From positions 1-64,000 of the forward strand of contig SKIF01000039.1 of the NCBI GenBank assembly GCA_007116575.1: a DNA stretch of 64,000 nucleotides, written 5' to 3'. Under the pieces are notes generated by a model, which worked only from the letters and a program-made list of their open reading frames with translations, was not told where the DNA came from and ran no database searches. The translations under genes were made by a program, and so were the position numbers. This DNA comes from Paracoccaceae bacterium (GTDB lineage Bacteria; Pseudomonadota; Alphaproteobacteria; Rhodobacterales; Rhodobacteraceae). Of the stretch, positions 19,541 to 28,551 are shown in pieces (the first letter of the stretch is position 1; every line of letters starts with the position of its first letter).

Positions 19541-19945
19541 TACCTCGAATATCCCCAAGTGACGCGGTTGCTGCATTGGGTGGTGGGCCTCGTGGTTAAG
19601 GCGACGAGTCCCATCGGGTCATCATGCATTAACAGGGACGAGCGCGCCCGATGCAGGAACCTTTGTTCATCCTGCGCAAAAAGGTGGTGTGATCATCCTG
19701 CTTCTGGTCGTGCTGCGCATCTTGTGGCGGCTGGCAACCCGCACCCGTCTTGCCGCGATTCCGGCATGGCAGCAGCGGCTTGCGCGGTCCGTGCAGGCGG
19801 TACCTTATACGCCGCTGATCCTCGACGGGCGGGACTTCGGTTCCATGGACACGGATTCGCTGGCCCGCCTGCCGCGCTTGCCGGAAACAGCGGCCATCAT
19901 GCGCAATGCAGTGCACAGGGTCGTGGGCTGGACTGTCGCGAGGTA
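19541..19945 (+). pseudogene. Cytochrome b561-family remnant
   Basis: Two consecutive frames carry pieces reminiscent of cytochrome b561: QVTRLLHWVVGLVV, the first-helix signature with the heme histidine, at about 19555-19600, and then in another frame LRILWRLATRT...PAWQQRLARSVQ at about 19710-19800, the typical RLLWR..PxxxxxxQrrLAr segment. The middle and C-terminal helices are missing or scrambled. I read this as a frameshifted, partly deleted gene. The evidence is motif-level only. Confidence 0.45.
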
Positions 19946-19951
19946 ACGCGG

Positions 19952-20701
19952 TCAGGCGAGCAGCATCGCCAGCGCGATCAGCCCCAGAATCTCGGCGCAG
20001 ACCTGCGCCGCCCCCAGCACATCGCCGCTCTGCCCGCCCAGTCTGCGCCGCGCGAGCGTGCCGATGGCCAGCGCCGCGAATGCACTGGCCAGCAACACGG
20101 CCAGCCCGGCCAGCCCCGCCCAGACCAGAAGTGCGAGCGCGCAGGCGAGCCCCGGTAGCAGGGCGCGGGTTGAGAGGCCCGCGCCCTGCTGGCCCAGACC
20201 ATCCGCGCGCGCCGGTGGCAGCGCCCAGAGCAGCGCCAGCATCCCCAGCCTGCTCGACACACCCAGCGCAAGTGCAACCGCAAGCGGCAGCGGGCCGCCC
20301 TGCTGCGCCAGTGCGCTGGCCCCGAGCGCGAGGGCCAGAACAATGGCCAGCACACCGAAACTGCCGATCCGGCTGTCGCGCATGATCTCGAGCGCGCGGG
20401 CGCGGTCATGGCCCCCGCCCAGGCCATCGGCCATGTCGGCCAGCCCGTCCCAATGCAGCGCCCCGGTCAGCCAGATCGTGGCGGCAAGCGCGATCAGTGC
20501 AGCGGGAAGCACACCCAGCCCCAGTGTCAGGGCCAGCCAATGCGCGGCCCAGAACGCCGCTCCGACAACCAGCCCCACCAGTGGAAAGGCCCAGGCTGCG
20601 CGTGCAATCTCAGGGGCCGGATCAGGTAGCCGCCCCGCAGGTAGCCGCGTGAGCAGGATCAGCGCCAGTTGCGCCTCGCGCAGACGCGCCGCCATTCTCA
20701 C
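19952..20701 (-). CDS. cobS: Adenosylcobinamide-GDP ribazoletransferase (cobalamin synthase)
   Basis: 249 residues with several membrane helices. It joins adenosylcobinamide-GDP to alpha-ribazole (phosphate), closing the nucleotide loop of B12 at the inner membrane. The N-terminal LLTRLPAGRLP, the WTGALHWDGLADMADGLGGG metal-binding region and HDRARALEIMRDSRIGSFG are diagnostic. The GTG start at 20701 overlaps the cobT stop as GTGA; ATG 20695 is an alternative. It is the last gene of the leftward cobU-cobT-cobS operon. Confidence 0.95.
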   Translation of the reverse strand: MRMAARLREAQLALILLTRLPAGRLPDPAPEIARAAWAFPLVGLVVGAAFWAAHWLALTLGLGVLPAALIALAATIWLTGALHWDGLADMADGLGGGHDRARALEIMRDSRIGSFGVLAIVLALALGASALAQQGGPLPLAVALALGVSSRLGMLALLWALPPARADGLGQQGAGLSTRALLPGLACALALLVWAGLAGLAVLLASAFAALAIGTLARRRLGGQSGDVLGAAQVCAEILGLIALAMLLA

Positions 20702-21708
20702 GCCCCGGCGATCCCGGCCTCGGCAAAGGTGGCCATGTCATTATGACAGGCCAGCGCGCCGCGCAGCACCGACAGCGCCAGTGCCGCGCCGGTGCCTTCG
20801 CCCAATGCCATGCCCAGATCGAGCAGCGGTTTCTTGTCGAGCCTTGCGCAGAGCCGGGCATGGCCCGGTTCTGCGCTGCGATGGCCGATAAGGCAGTGAT
20901 CGAGCAGATTGGCGGAGGCGACATGCAGCGGCGTCACGGCGGCCGTGCAGATATAGCCATCCAGCAGAACCGGAATCCGCGCCATACGTGCGGCCAGCAC
21001 TGCCCCGCAGAGCGCGGCCTGTTCGCGCCCGCCGAGCGCTGCCAGCAACTGCAGCGGGCCTGCGCCCCGGTGCTGTGCGACGGCCTTTGCCACCACGGCG
21101 CGCTTGCGTGCGAGCCCGCCTTCGGTGCTGCCCGTGCCGGGGCCGACCCAGGCCTCGGGGGTGGAGCCGAATAGCCCATGCGCCAGCGCCGCCGAGACGG
21201 TGGAATTGCCGATCCCCATCTCGCCCAGGATGACGATATCCGCTGTGCTGTCCACCGCGGCCGCGCCGGTATTGAGCGCGGCAAGGCACTCGTCCTCGCT
21301 CATGGCGGGGCTTTCGGTGAAATCGGCGGTCGGGCGGTCAAGATCGAGTGGCACGACGCGCAATTCGGCCCCGGCCAGATTGCAGAGCTGGTTGATGGCC
21401 GCACCACCGCCCTCGAAATTGGCGACCATCAGAGCGGTCACTTCTTGCGGGAAGGGGTTGACGCCCTGGGCGCAGACCCCGTGATTGCCAGCAAAGACAA
21501 GCGCCTGCGCGCGGTTGATCCGGGGGCGGTCATTGCCCTGCCATCCGGCCATGAATGCCGCCAGATCTTCCAGCCGCCCAAGCGAGCCGGGTGGCTTGGT
21601 CAACTGTCCCTGCCGCGCCTGTGCTGCGGCAATCGCGTCCGGGTCCGGCGTGGGAAGGTCGAGGCGCAGGATTTCGTCAAGGGCGGAAAGGGGGAAAGGG
21701 TTGGTCAT
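20698..21708 (-). CDS. cobT: Nicotinate-nucleotide:dimethylbenzimidazole phosphoribosyltransferase
   Basis: 336 residues. Activates dimethylbenzimidazole to alpha-ribazole 5'-phosphate for the lower ligand of B12. Typical elements: the N-terminal KPPGSLGRLEDLA, FAGNHGVCAQGVNPFPQEVT, the EMGIGNSTVSAAL motif and a C-terminal LGMALGEGTGAALAL loop with the catalytic glutamate. ATGA overlap with cobU upstream and GTGA overlap with cobS downstream show tight coupling. Confidence 0.96.
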   Translation of the reverse strand: MTNPFPLSALDEILRLDLPTPDPDAIAAAQARQGQLTKPPGSLGRLEDLAAFMAGWQGNDRPRINRAQALVFAGNHGVCAQGVNPFPQEVTALMVANFEGGGAAINQLCNLAGAELRVVPLDLDRPTADFTESPAMSEDECLAALNTGAAAVDSTADIVILGEMGIGNSTVSAALAHGLFGSTPEAWVGPGTGSTEGGLARKRAVVAKAVAQHRGAGPLQLLAALGGREQAALCGAVLAARMARIPVLLDGYICTAAVTPLHVASANLLDHCLIGHRSAEPGHARLCARLDKKPLLDLGMALGEGTGAALALSVLRGALACHNDMATFAEAGIAGA

Positions 21709-22217
21709 TGTGGCTTGATCCTCAGTGGTTGGCCTGCAACGCAGAGCCAGACCTCGTTGCAGACCCCGGCGAGGGTCTGGTTGCTCCATCCTGCTGCGTC
21801 GCGAAACTCGCGCGCCAGCCGGTTTTCTGGCACGATGCCGCTGCCGACTTCATTGGTCACCATCACCACCGGGGCGGAAAGCTGCGGCACAAGCTCTGCC
21901 AACTCATGCAGCGCGGCCTCCCAATCCTGCCCCGAGAGCATCAGGTTCGACAGCCATAGCGTGATGCAGTCCACCAGCCGCGGCGGGCCAGTGTCGCTGT
22001 CGCGCAAGGCTTGCGCCAGCGCCAGCGGTGCATTGACCGTCTGCCACTCGGCCCCGCGCCGCGCCTGGTGACGCGCGATGCGGGTGGCCATCTCGTCGTC
22101 ATGCGCCTCGGCAGTGGCGATGTAGATCGCGGGTTGCCCGAGGCCCAGCGCGATGCGCTCGGCCAATGCGCTCTTGCCCGAACGCGCGCCCCCCGTGATC
22201 AGAATCGACTCTCGCAT
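21705..22217 (-). CDS. cobU: Adenosylcobinamide kinase / guanylyltransferase
   Basis: 170 residues. Phosphorylates adenosylcobinamide and transfers GMP to it. The P-loop ITGGARSGKSALAE starts at residue 7, followed by IYIATAEAHDDEM with the guanylylation region RIARHQARRGAEW, and the VTNEVGSGIVPENRLAREFRD motif. The start at ATG 22217 is chosen over a longer frame because the P-loop must be near the N terminus. It leads the cobUTS operon and is divergent from cobC, with a 42-base gap. Confidence 0.96.
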   Translation of the reverse strand: MRESILITGGARSGKSALAERIALGLGQPAIYIATAEAHDDEMATRIARHQARRGAEWQTVNAPLALAQALRDSDTGPPRLVDCITLWLSNLMLSGQDWEAALHELAELVPQLSAPVVMVTNEVGSGIVPENRLAREFRDAAGWSNQTLAGVCNEVWLCVAGQPLRIKPQ

Positions 22218-22259
22218 GAGAACGTGACAAAGCACATCGACCTGCCAAAGAAAAGCCAG

Positions 22260-22841
22260 ATGCCCCAGCTTTCCAACTCCGAGATTATCCTGATCCGCCA
22301 TGCGCCATCGGCAGCGCAGGGGCGGCTCTGCGGGCGCAGCGATGTCGCGGCGAACCTGCCGCCCGAGACCGCGCTGCGGCCCTTGCGCGCGACCTTGGGC
22401 GCGGTCGCGCAGGTGGTTTCCAGCCCCGCGCTGCGCTGCCGCCAGACCGCAAGGGCGCTCTGGCCGCGGCGCACGCCGCGCCTTGATGACCGGCTGTGGG
22501 AGCAGGATTTCGGAGCCCATGACGGTTTGGCCTATGCTGACCTGCCGGATCTGGGCGAACTGTCGCGCGCGGATCTGGCCGCGCATACCCCGCCCGGTGG
22601 TGAAAGTTTCGCTGCCATGGTGGCGCGGGTGACGCCTGCCTTGCGCGCACTGGCTGCAGAGGCCGAGACGGCAGGGCCGGTGGCTGTGGTCGCCCATGCT
22701 GGCACGGCGCGCGCCGCACTGGCGCTCGCGCTCGACAATACCCCCGATGCGCTGGCTTTCGAGATCGCCCCTCTGTCGCTGACCCGGCTGCGCTGTCTGG
22801 GGGGCGCGTTTTCCGTGGTGCAGGTCAATGCCAGCGTCTGA
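22260..22841 (+). CDS. cobC: Histidine phosphatase, probable alpha-ribazole phosphatase
   Basis: 193 residues of the phosphoglycerate-mutase-like histidine phosphatase family: the phospho-histidine motif ILIRHAPS, SPALRCRQTA, the acid ..DRLWEQDFGAHDG, and the second histidine in VVAHAGTARAA. In the cobalamin context the best reading is CobC, which removes the phosphate from alpha-ribazole phosphate or cobalamin phosphate. Its stop lies 14 bases inside the next gene. Confidence 0.85.
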   Translation: MPQLSNSEIILIRHAPSAAQGRLCGRSDVAANLPPETALRPLRATLGAVAQVVSSPALRCRQTARALWPRRTPRLDDRLWEQDFGAHDGLAYADLPDLGELSRADLAAHTPPGGESFAAMVARVTPALRALAAEAETAGPVAVVAHAGTARAALALALDNTPDALAFEIAPLSLTRLRCLGGAFSVVQVNASV

Positions 22842-23649
22842 AAGCCGGGCCCGTGTCGCAGGCCATTTCGGCGAATGGCTGCAGGGGCGCGTCGGGCCCG
22901 CAGGCGTGGTGGCACTGGTGACACTGGCCTGCCCGTCGCGCGCGGTTCATGCCACTTGGCGCGATGCGCCCGATCTGACGCTGGACCAGAGTGCCGTACT
23001 GCTGGATCTGCCTCGCGCGCGCGCGTTCCTGCGCGCGCTCGGGATGCCCGCGCGGGGTGCCATCCACCTGCGCGCCGATCTGCCGCCGGGGGGCGGGGCA
23101 GGCATGTCCACGGCAGCGCTGGTGGCGCTTGCACGGGCGGCGGGGGCCTCAGAGGCGCGCATTGCAAGCGCCTGTCTGGCCACCGAAGGCGCGAGCGACC
23201 CGCTGATGCTGGCCGCGCCCGATCAGGTGCTCTGGGCCTCGCGCGCCGCGCGCGTGCTGGCCACGATGCCGCCGCCGCCCGAGGCCGAGATCCTCGGTGG
23301 CTTTTTCGGCCCGATGCTGCGGACCGAGGCCAGCGACATGGGGTTTCCGCTGGTCGATGATCTGGTCGCGCGCTGGGTCTCCGGCCCCGATCTGGCGCAG
23401 GCGGCCGAGATTGCCAGCCTTTCGGCGGCGCGATGCACTGCGCTGCGCGGCCCATTGGATGACCCGACACCCGGCCTGGCGCGGGCGCTGGGCGCGCTGG
23501 GCTGGGCGCGGGCGCATACGGGGCCTGCGCGCGCGCTGATCTACCCGCCCGGTGGCGTGCCCGATGGCGCGGCAGAGGCGCTGGGCCGCGCCGGGCTCGA
23601 GGGCGTGTTCCAGTTCCGGACCGGCGCGTTTGAGAGGGCAGGTACATGA
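22828..23649 (+). CDS. GHMP-family kinase, probable L-threonine kinase for cobalamin side chain
   Basis: 273 residues. The N terminus RVAGHFGEWLQGRVG and the glycine-rich ATP loop LPPGGGAGMSTAALVAL identify a GHMP kinase of the PduX/BluE type. These kinases make L-threonine phosphate, the precursor of the aminopropanol linker of B12. Position between cobC and cbiB/cobD supports this. The similarly placed Rhodobacter gene is called bluE; I leave the symbol open because the assignment is by family and context. Overlaps its neighbours on both sides. Confidence 0.8.
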   Translation: MPASESRARVAGHFGEWLQGRVGPAGVVALVTLACPSRAVHATWRDAPDLTLDQSAVLLDLPRARAFLRALGMPARGAIHLRADLPPGGGAGMSTAALVALARAAGASEARIASACLATEGASDPLMLAAPDQVLWASRAARVLATMPPPPEAEILGGFFGPMLRTEASDMGFPLVDDLVARWVSGPDLAQAAEIASLSAARCTALRGPLDDPTPGLARALGALGWARAHTGPARALIYPPGGVPDGAAEALGRAGLEGVFQFRTGAFERAGT

Positions 23650-24584
23650 GTTTCGCGCTGATGATGGCGCTGGCCATGGCGATTGATGCGGGCATGGGCT
23701 GGCCCGCGCGGGTCTATGCGCGCATCGGTCATCCGGTGACATGGCTGGGCGCGCTGATCGCTGCGCTTGAGGCGGGCTGGAACCGGGGTGCGCGTCGGCG
23801 TCTGGCGGGCACGCTTGTCAGCCTTGCTGTCATCGCTGCCGCTTTGCTGCCAGCGCTGGCCGTGCAATCGCTGCTGCCCGCCGGTGTCTGGGGAGTAGTG
23901 CTTGGCGGGGTGCTGGCCTGGCCGCTTGTCGCGGGGCGCGCGCTGCATGAGCATGTCGCCGCTGTCGCGCGCCCGCTGGCCGATGGGGATCTGGACGGCG
24001 CGCGCAATGCGGTGGCGATGATCGTCGGGCGCGATCCGGCGCAACTGGACGGTGCGGCCGTGGGCCGCGCGGCGCTGGAATCGCTGGCCGAGAATGCCTC
24101 GGACGGGGTGGTGGCACCGCTCTTCTGGGGCGTGATCGGCGGGCTGCCGGGTATCGCGGCCTACAAGGCGGTCAACACGCTCGATTCGATGATCGGGCAT
24201 CGCAATGCGCGCTATGAGGAGTTCGGCGCATTCGCCGCGCGGTTGGATGATCTGCTCAACCTCGTGCCCGCGCGGTTGACCGGGTTGCTGATCGCGCTGG
24301 TCTCGTTCCGGCCCCGCACGGCCCTGCAGGTCATGCGCCGCGATGCGCGCGCGCACAGATCGCCCAACGCAGGCTGGCCCGAGGCCGCGCTTGCGGGTGC
24401 GCTGGGTATTCGCCTCTCCGGCCCGCGCATCTATGCCGACAGGGTTGCGCAGGAACCGTGGCTGAACGCAGATGCACCGGACCCGGCATCGCAGGATCTG
24501 GCGCGCGGGCTTGCGCTTTATCTGCGCGCGATGACGCTGTTCGGGGCTGCGCTGGTGGTGCTGGGGCTTGCAGCAGGGATGTGA
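23646..24584 (+). CDS. cobD: Adenosylcobinamide-phosphate synthase
   Basis: 312 residues with about five membrane helices, the CbiB/CobD family that attaches (R)-1-amino-2-propanol (phosphate) to adenosylcobyric acid. Diagnostic: IGHPVTWLGALIAALE near the N terminus, VGRDPAQLDGAAVGRAALESLAENASDGVVAPLFW, and YKAVNTLDSMIGHRN. ATGA overlap with the threonine kinase gene. It ends the rightward cobC-kinase-cobD operon. Note that cobD in the Salmonella naming is a different enzyme. Confidence 0.95.
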   Translation: MSFALMMALAMAIDAGMGWPARVYARIGHPVTWLGALIAALEAGWNRGARRRLAGTLVSLAVIAAALLPALAVQSLLPAGVWGVVLGGVLAWPLVAGRALHEHVAAVARPLADGDLDGARNAVAMIVGRDPAQLDGAAVGRAALESLAENASDGVVAPLFWGVIGGLPGIAAYKAVNTLDSMIGHRNARYEEFGAFAARLDDLLNLVPARLTGLLIALVSFRPRTALQVMRRDARAHRSPNAGWPEAALAGALGIRLSGPRIYADRVAQEPWLNADAPDPASQDLARGLALYLRAMTLFGAALVVLGLAAGM

Positions 24585-24678
24585 TGCCTGCGCGGTGGGG
24601 ACCGTGCGCTTCGATTGAGCCGGCGGCTCGGTGAACAGGACATTGCCCCGCAAAGACCCGGCCCGTATGAGCGCGGCG

Positions 24679-24700
24679 CATAATCATCTTGATGATTATG
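24679..24700. promoter_or_regulatory. Perfect 10-base palindrome upstream of the split methionine synthase
   Basis: CATAATCATC-TT-GATGATTATG is a perfect AT-rich inverted repeat in a GC-rich genome, 57 bases before the metH-N start codon. Its form suits a dimeric helix-turn-helix repressor, for example the ArsR-type methionine-cycle regulators known in Alphaproteobacteria; which protein binds is an inference I cannot test here. It overlaps in-frame TTG and ATG codons that could be mistaken for starts. Confidence 0.6.
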
Positions 24701-24757
24701 CATTTCATTTATGAAGCCAGCATCCTTATGACGTACCCCAAGCGAGGGGAGCCCGCA

Positions 24758-25774
24758 ATGCTGCAATCTGTTCAAACCAACCCCGCCCTGACGGCCTTGG
24801 CCCGCGAGCGCATTCTCGTGCTTGACGGGGCGATGGGCACGCAGATACAGGCGCTGGGGCTGGCCGAGGAAGACTTCCACGGCGGCTGCGCCTGCCAATT
24901 TCACTCTGATCACCCGCAAAAGGGTAATAACGACCTGCTGATCCTGACCCAGCCCGACGCGATCGAGCAGATCCATTACGATTTCGCCATGGCCGGGGCC
25001 GATATTGTCGAGACCAACACATTTTCGGCCACAACCATCGCGCAGGCCGATTACGGCATGGAAGACGCCGTGTTCGAGTTGAACCGGGCCGGTGCGGCGC
25101 TTGCGCGCCGCGCGATGGATCGCGCCAAGGCACGGGATGGTCGACCGCGTTTCGTGGCCGGGGCCATCGGGCCGACCAACCGCACGGCCTCGATCAGCCC
25201 GGATGTCAATGATCCGGGCTTTCGCGCCGTCACTTTCGACGATCTGCGCAATGCTTATGCGACGCAGGTGAAAGGGTTGATCGCCGGGGGGTCCGACATC
25301 ATCCTGATCGAGACGATTTTCGACACGCTCAACGCCAAGGCCGCAATCTTCGCCTGCCAGCAGGTCTTTGCCGAGACCGGCACCTCGCTGCCGCTGATGA
25401 TCTCGGGCACGATCACCGATGCCTCAGGGCGCACTCTGTCAGGGCAGACGCCGACTGCGTTCTGGTATTCGGTCATGCACGCGCGGCCCTTCACCGTCGG
25501 GCTCAATTGCGCGCTGGGAGCCGAGGCGATGCGCCCGCATCTGGCCGAGCTTTCGGGGGTGGCCGAGTGTTTCACCTGCGCCTATCCCAATGCGGGCCTG
25601 CCCAACGCCTTCGGCGAATATGACGAAACGCCCGACCAGACCGCCGCACAGATCGGCGGTTTCGCACGCGATGGGCTGGTCAATGTGGTGGGGGGGTGCT
25701 GCGGCACGACGCCCGAGCATATCCGTGCGATTTCCGAGGCGGTCGCGGGCCAGCCACCGAGGGCGCTGCCATGA
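24758..25774 (+). CDS. bmt: Methionine synthase N-terminal (homocysteine-binding) module as separate protein
   Basis: 338 residues of the homocysteine S-methyltransferase fold: [35 protein letters not shown]-like [15 protein letters not shown], and the zinc cysteines in CAYPNAG and [11 protein letters not shown]. The start is ATG 24758 behind GAGGGGA; an apparent frame from TTG 24689 runs through the palindrome and is rejected. In Rhodobacteraceae MetH is often split this way, and the module is often called Bmt. It overlaps the second half by ATGA, which favours equal synthesis of the two chains. Confidence 0.92.
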   Translation: MLQSVQTNPALTALARERILVLDGAMGTQIQALGLAEEDFHGGCACQFHSDHPQKGNNDLLILTQPDAIEQIHYDFAMAGADIVETNTFSATTIAQADYGMEDAVFELNRAGAALARRAMDRAKARDGRPRFVAGAIGPTNRTASISPDVNDPGFRAVTFDDLRNAYATQVKGLIAGGSDIILIETIFDTLNAKAAIFACQQVFAETGTSLPLMISGTITDASGRTLSGQTPTAFWYSVMHARPFTVGLNCALGAEAMRPHLAELSGVAECFTCAYPNAGLPNAFGEYDETPDQTAAQIGGFARDGLVNVVGGCCGTTPEHIRAISEAVAGQPPRALP

Positions 25775-28470
25775 CCCGTTACTTGCGCCTCTCGGGCCTC
25801 GAGCCCTTCACCCTGACGCCCGATATTCCTTTCGTGAATATTGGCGAACGGACCAATGTCACCGGCAGCGCCAGGTTCCGCAAACTGATCGTGAATCGCG
25901 ATTATGCAACGGCGCTGGAGGTCGCGCGCGATCAGGTCGAGAATGGCGCGCAGATCATCGATGTGAACATGGATGAGGGGCTGATCGACTCGAAGGCGGC
26001 GATGGTGGAGTTCCTGAACCTCATCGCGTCGGAGCCCGACATCGCCCGCGTGCCGGTGATGATCGACAGCTCGAAATGGGAGGTGATCGAGGCGGGCCTT
26101 CACTGCGTGCAGGGCAAGACTGTGGTCAACTCTATTTCCCTCAAGGAAGGAGAAGAGCAATTCCGCGAGCAGGCGGGGCTGTGTCTGGCCTATGGGGCCG
26201 CGGTGGTGGTCATGGCCTTTGACGAGGACGGCCAGGCCGACACTTTCGAGCGCAAGACCGAAATTTGCGCGCGGGCTTACCGCATCCTGACCGAAGACGT
26301 CGGCTTCCTGCCCGAGGATATCATCTTCGACCCCAATATTTTCGCGGTCGCCACGGGCATCGAGGAGCACAACAACTACGGCGTCGATTTCATCGAGGCC
26401 ACGCGCTGGATCAGGCAAAACCTGCCCCATGCGCATGTCTCGGGCGGGGTATCGAACCTCTCGTTCAGTTTTCGCGGCAATGATCGAGTGCGCGAGGCAA
26501 TGCACGCGGTGTTCCTGTTCCACGCCATTCGCGCGGGGATGGATATGGGGATCGTCAATGCAGGCCAGTTGGCGCTCTATGACCAGATCGACCCGGAATT
26601 GCGCGAGGCTTGCGAAGACGTGGTCCTGAACCGCCGCGCGGATGCGACCGAACGCCTGCTGGTGATTGCCGAGCGCTTCCGGGGTGGGACGCGCGAGGAA
26701 AAGGTGCGCGATCTGGCCTGGCGCGAATGGCCGGTGGAGAAGCGGCTGGAACATGCGCTGGTCAATGGAATCACCGAATTCATCGACGCTGACACCGAAG
26801 ACGCGCGCCTTGCCGCCGAAAAGCCGCTCGATGTGATCGAGGGGCCGCTGATGGCGGGCATGAACGTGGTGGGGGACCTGTTCGGCGCGGGCAAGATGTT
26901 CCTGCCGCAAGTGGTGAAATCCGCGCGGGTGATGAAGCAGGCGGTCGCCGTGCTGCTGCCTCATATGGAGGCCGAGAAGGGCACCGGGCGGCAGAGCGCA
27001 GGCAAGGTCCTGCTGGCCACTGTGAAGGGCGATGTGCATGACATCGGCAAGAACATCGTCGGTGTCGTGCTCGCCTGCAACAATTACGAGATCATCGATC
27101 TGGGCGTGATGGTGCCGCCGCAGAAGATTCTGCAGGTCGCGCGCGAGGAAAAGGTCGATGTGATCGGGCTGTCAGGGCTGATCACGCCGAGCCTCGACGA
27201 AATGGTGCATCTGGCCGCCGAGATGGAGCGCGAGGGCTACGAGCTGCCGCTGCTGATCGGGGGAGCGACGACCTCGAAAGTGCATACGGCTGTCAAGATT
27301 GCGCCCCGCTATTCGGGCGCTGCCGTGCATGTGCTGGACGCCAGCCGCGCGGTGGGTGTGGTCGGCGCGCTGCTCAGCCCCGCGCAGCAGTCAGAGTATG
27401 TAGCGGGCGTGCGCGCGGAATATGCGGAAGTGACTGCGCGGCACGAGCGTGCGGAGCGCGCGAAAGAGCGGTTGCCGCTGGCCAAGGCGCGGGCCAATGC
27501 GATGGTGATCGACTGGCAGGGCTATGCAGTGCCCGCACCGTCCTTCACGGGCGCACGAGTGATCGCGGACTGGAATTTGGCCGAGATCGCGCGCTATATC
27601 GACTGGACGCCCTTCTTCCAGACATGGGAGTTGAAGGGGGTTTATCCGAAGATTCTGGAGGATGAGAGGCAGGGCGAGGCCGCGCGCGCACTCTTTGACG
27701 ATGCTCAGGCAATGCTGGAGAAGATCATCTCCGGGAAATGGTTCAGCCCCCGCGCCGTGGTCGGGTTCTGGCCCGCGAATTCTGTGGGCGATGACATCCG
27801 GCTGTATACCGATGAGGCGCGGCGCGAGCGGCTGGCTACGCTGCACACGTTGCGCCAGCAGCACGCCAAGCGCCGGGGACGGCCCAATCTGGCGCTCGCA
27901 GATTTCGTGGCGCCCGAGGGGGTTGCGGATTATGTCGGCGGGTTTGTTGTCACGGCAGGACCGGAGGAGTCTTCGATCGCCGAAGAATTTGACCGCGCCA
28001 ATGACAATTACGCCGCGATCATGGTCAAGGCGCTGGCCGACCGCTATGCCGAGGCCATGGCCGAAATGCTGCATGAGCGGGTGCGGCGCGAGTTCTGGGC
28101 CTATGCGCCGGGTGAGGCGTTCGGACCCGAAGAGCTTATCAGTGAGCCGTATCGCGGCATCCGGCCTGCGCCGGGGTACCCTGCCCAGCCTGACCATACC
28201 GAAAAGCGCACCCTGTTCCGGCTGCTGGATGCCGAGGCGGCAACGGGGGTTACGCTGACCGAGAGCATGGCGATGTGGCCGGGCTCGTCGGTCTCGGGGC
28301 TCTATATCGGGCACCCGGAGAGCTTTTACTTCGGGGTCGCCAGGGTCGAGAGGGATCAGGTCGCCGATTATGCCGCGCGCAAGGGTTGGGAGATGACAGA
28401 GGCCGAACGCTGGCTGGCGCCGATCCTGAACTATACCCCCAACGATGCGGCGGCTGTTGCCGCGGAATAG
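25771..28470 (+). CDS. metH: Methionine synthase, folate/cobalamin/activation modules
   Basis: 899 residues that complete MetH when added to the upstream protein. Order: pterin-binding domain ([28 protein letters not shown]-like IIDVNMDEG), cobalamin cap and binding domain with the axial histidine in GDVHDIGKN (His423) and [13 protein letters not shown], then the reactivation domain binding S-adenosylmethionine with the [19 protein letters not shown] motif near residue 800. It catalyses B12-dependent methyl transfer from 5-methyltetrahydrofolate. The neighbouring cob genes supply its cofactor. ATG 25771 is set by overlap and family N terminus. Confidence 0.95.
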   Translation: MTRYLRLSGLEPFTLTPDIPFVNIGERTNVTGSARFRKLIVNRDYATALEVARDQVENGAQIIDVNMDEGLIDSKAAMVEFLNLIASEPDIARVPVMIDSSKWEVIEAGLHCVQGKTVVNSISLKEGEEQFREQAGLCLAYGAAVVVMAFDEDGQADTFERKTEICARAYRILTEDVGFLPEDIIFDPNIFAVATGIEEHNNYGVDFIEATRWIRQNLPHAHVSGGVSNLSFSFRGNDRVREAMHAVFLFHAIRAGMDMGIVNAGQLALYDQIDPELREACEDVVLNRRADATERLLVIAERFRGGTREEKVRDLAWREWPVEKRLEHALVNGITEFIDADTEDARLAAEKPLDVIEGPLMAGMNVVGDLFGAGKMFLPQVVKSARVMKQAVAVLLPHMEAEKGTGRQSAGKVLLATVKGDVHDIGKNIVGVVLACNNYEIIDLGVMVPPQKILQVAREEKVDVIGLSGLITPSLDEMVHLAAEMEREGYELPLLIGGATTSKVHTAVKIAPRYSGAAVHVLDASRAVGVVGALLSPAQQSEYVAGVRAEYAEVTARHERAERAKERLPLAKARANAMVIDWQGYAVPAPSFTGARVIADWNLAEIARYIDWTPFFQTWELKGVYPKILEDERQGEAARALFDDAQAMLEKIISGKWFSPRAVVGFWPANSVGDDIRLYTDEARRERLATLHTLRQQHAKRRGRPNLALADFVAPEGVADYVGGFVVTAGPEESSIAEEFDRANDNYAAIMVKALADRYAEAMAEMLHERVRREFWAYAPGEAFGPEELISEPYRGIRPAPGYPAQPDHTEKRTLFRLLDAEAATGVTLTESMAMWPGSSVSGLYIGHPESFYFGVARVERDQVADYAARKGWEMTEAERWLAPILNYTPNDAAAVAAE

Positions 28471-28550
28471 CGCCCGCTCAGCGCCCCACCCACCCTGCCC
28501 TATGGCGCTTCGCGGGCGCTGCCTGTCCCTGCGGGACAGGCGGTAGTACG
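28470..28550. repeat. Dispersed hairpin repeat, copy 2 (between convergent metH and putR)
   Basis: Aligns with 13315-13397. Starts in the last base of the metH stop codon. Contains an outer stem CGCCCGC/GCGGGCG (28471-28477 with 28512-28518) and a second perfect stem CCTGTCCC/GGGACAGG with TGC loop (28522-28540). It fills the whole space between two convergent genes, so it may serve as a two-way transcription end. Confidence 0.65.
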
Positions 28551-28551
28551 T

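Noticed and set aside
19689-19946. Independent 85-residue membrane protein
   Set aside because: The sequence fits better as the second piece of a broken cytochrome b561 gene than as a separate gene.
24689-24757. Upstream extension of metH-N from TTG 24689 or the ATGs behind it
   Set aside because: It would put the palindrome and leader inside the protein; the ATG at 24758 has the ribosome site and matches the family N terminus.
25582-27039. 485-codon minus-strand frame opposite metH
   Set aside because: Antisense shadow; metH and its N module explain the plus strand fully.
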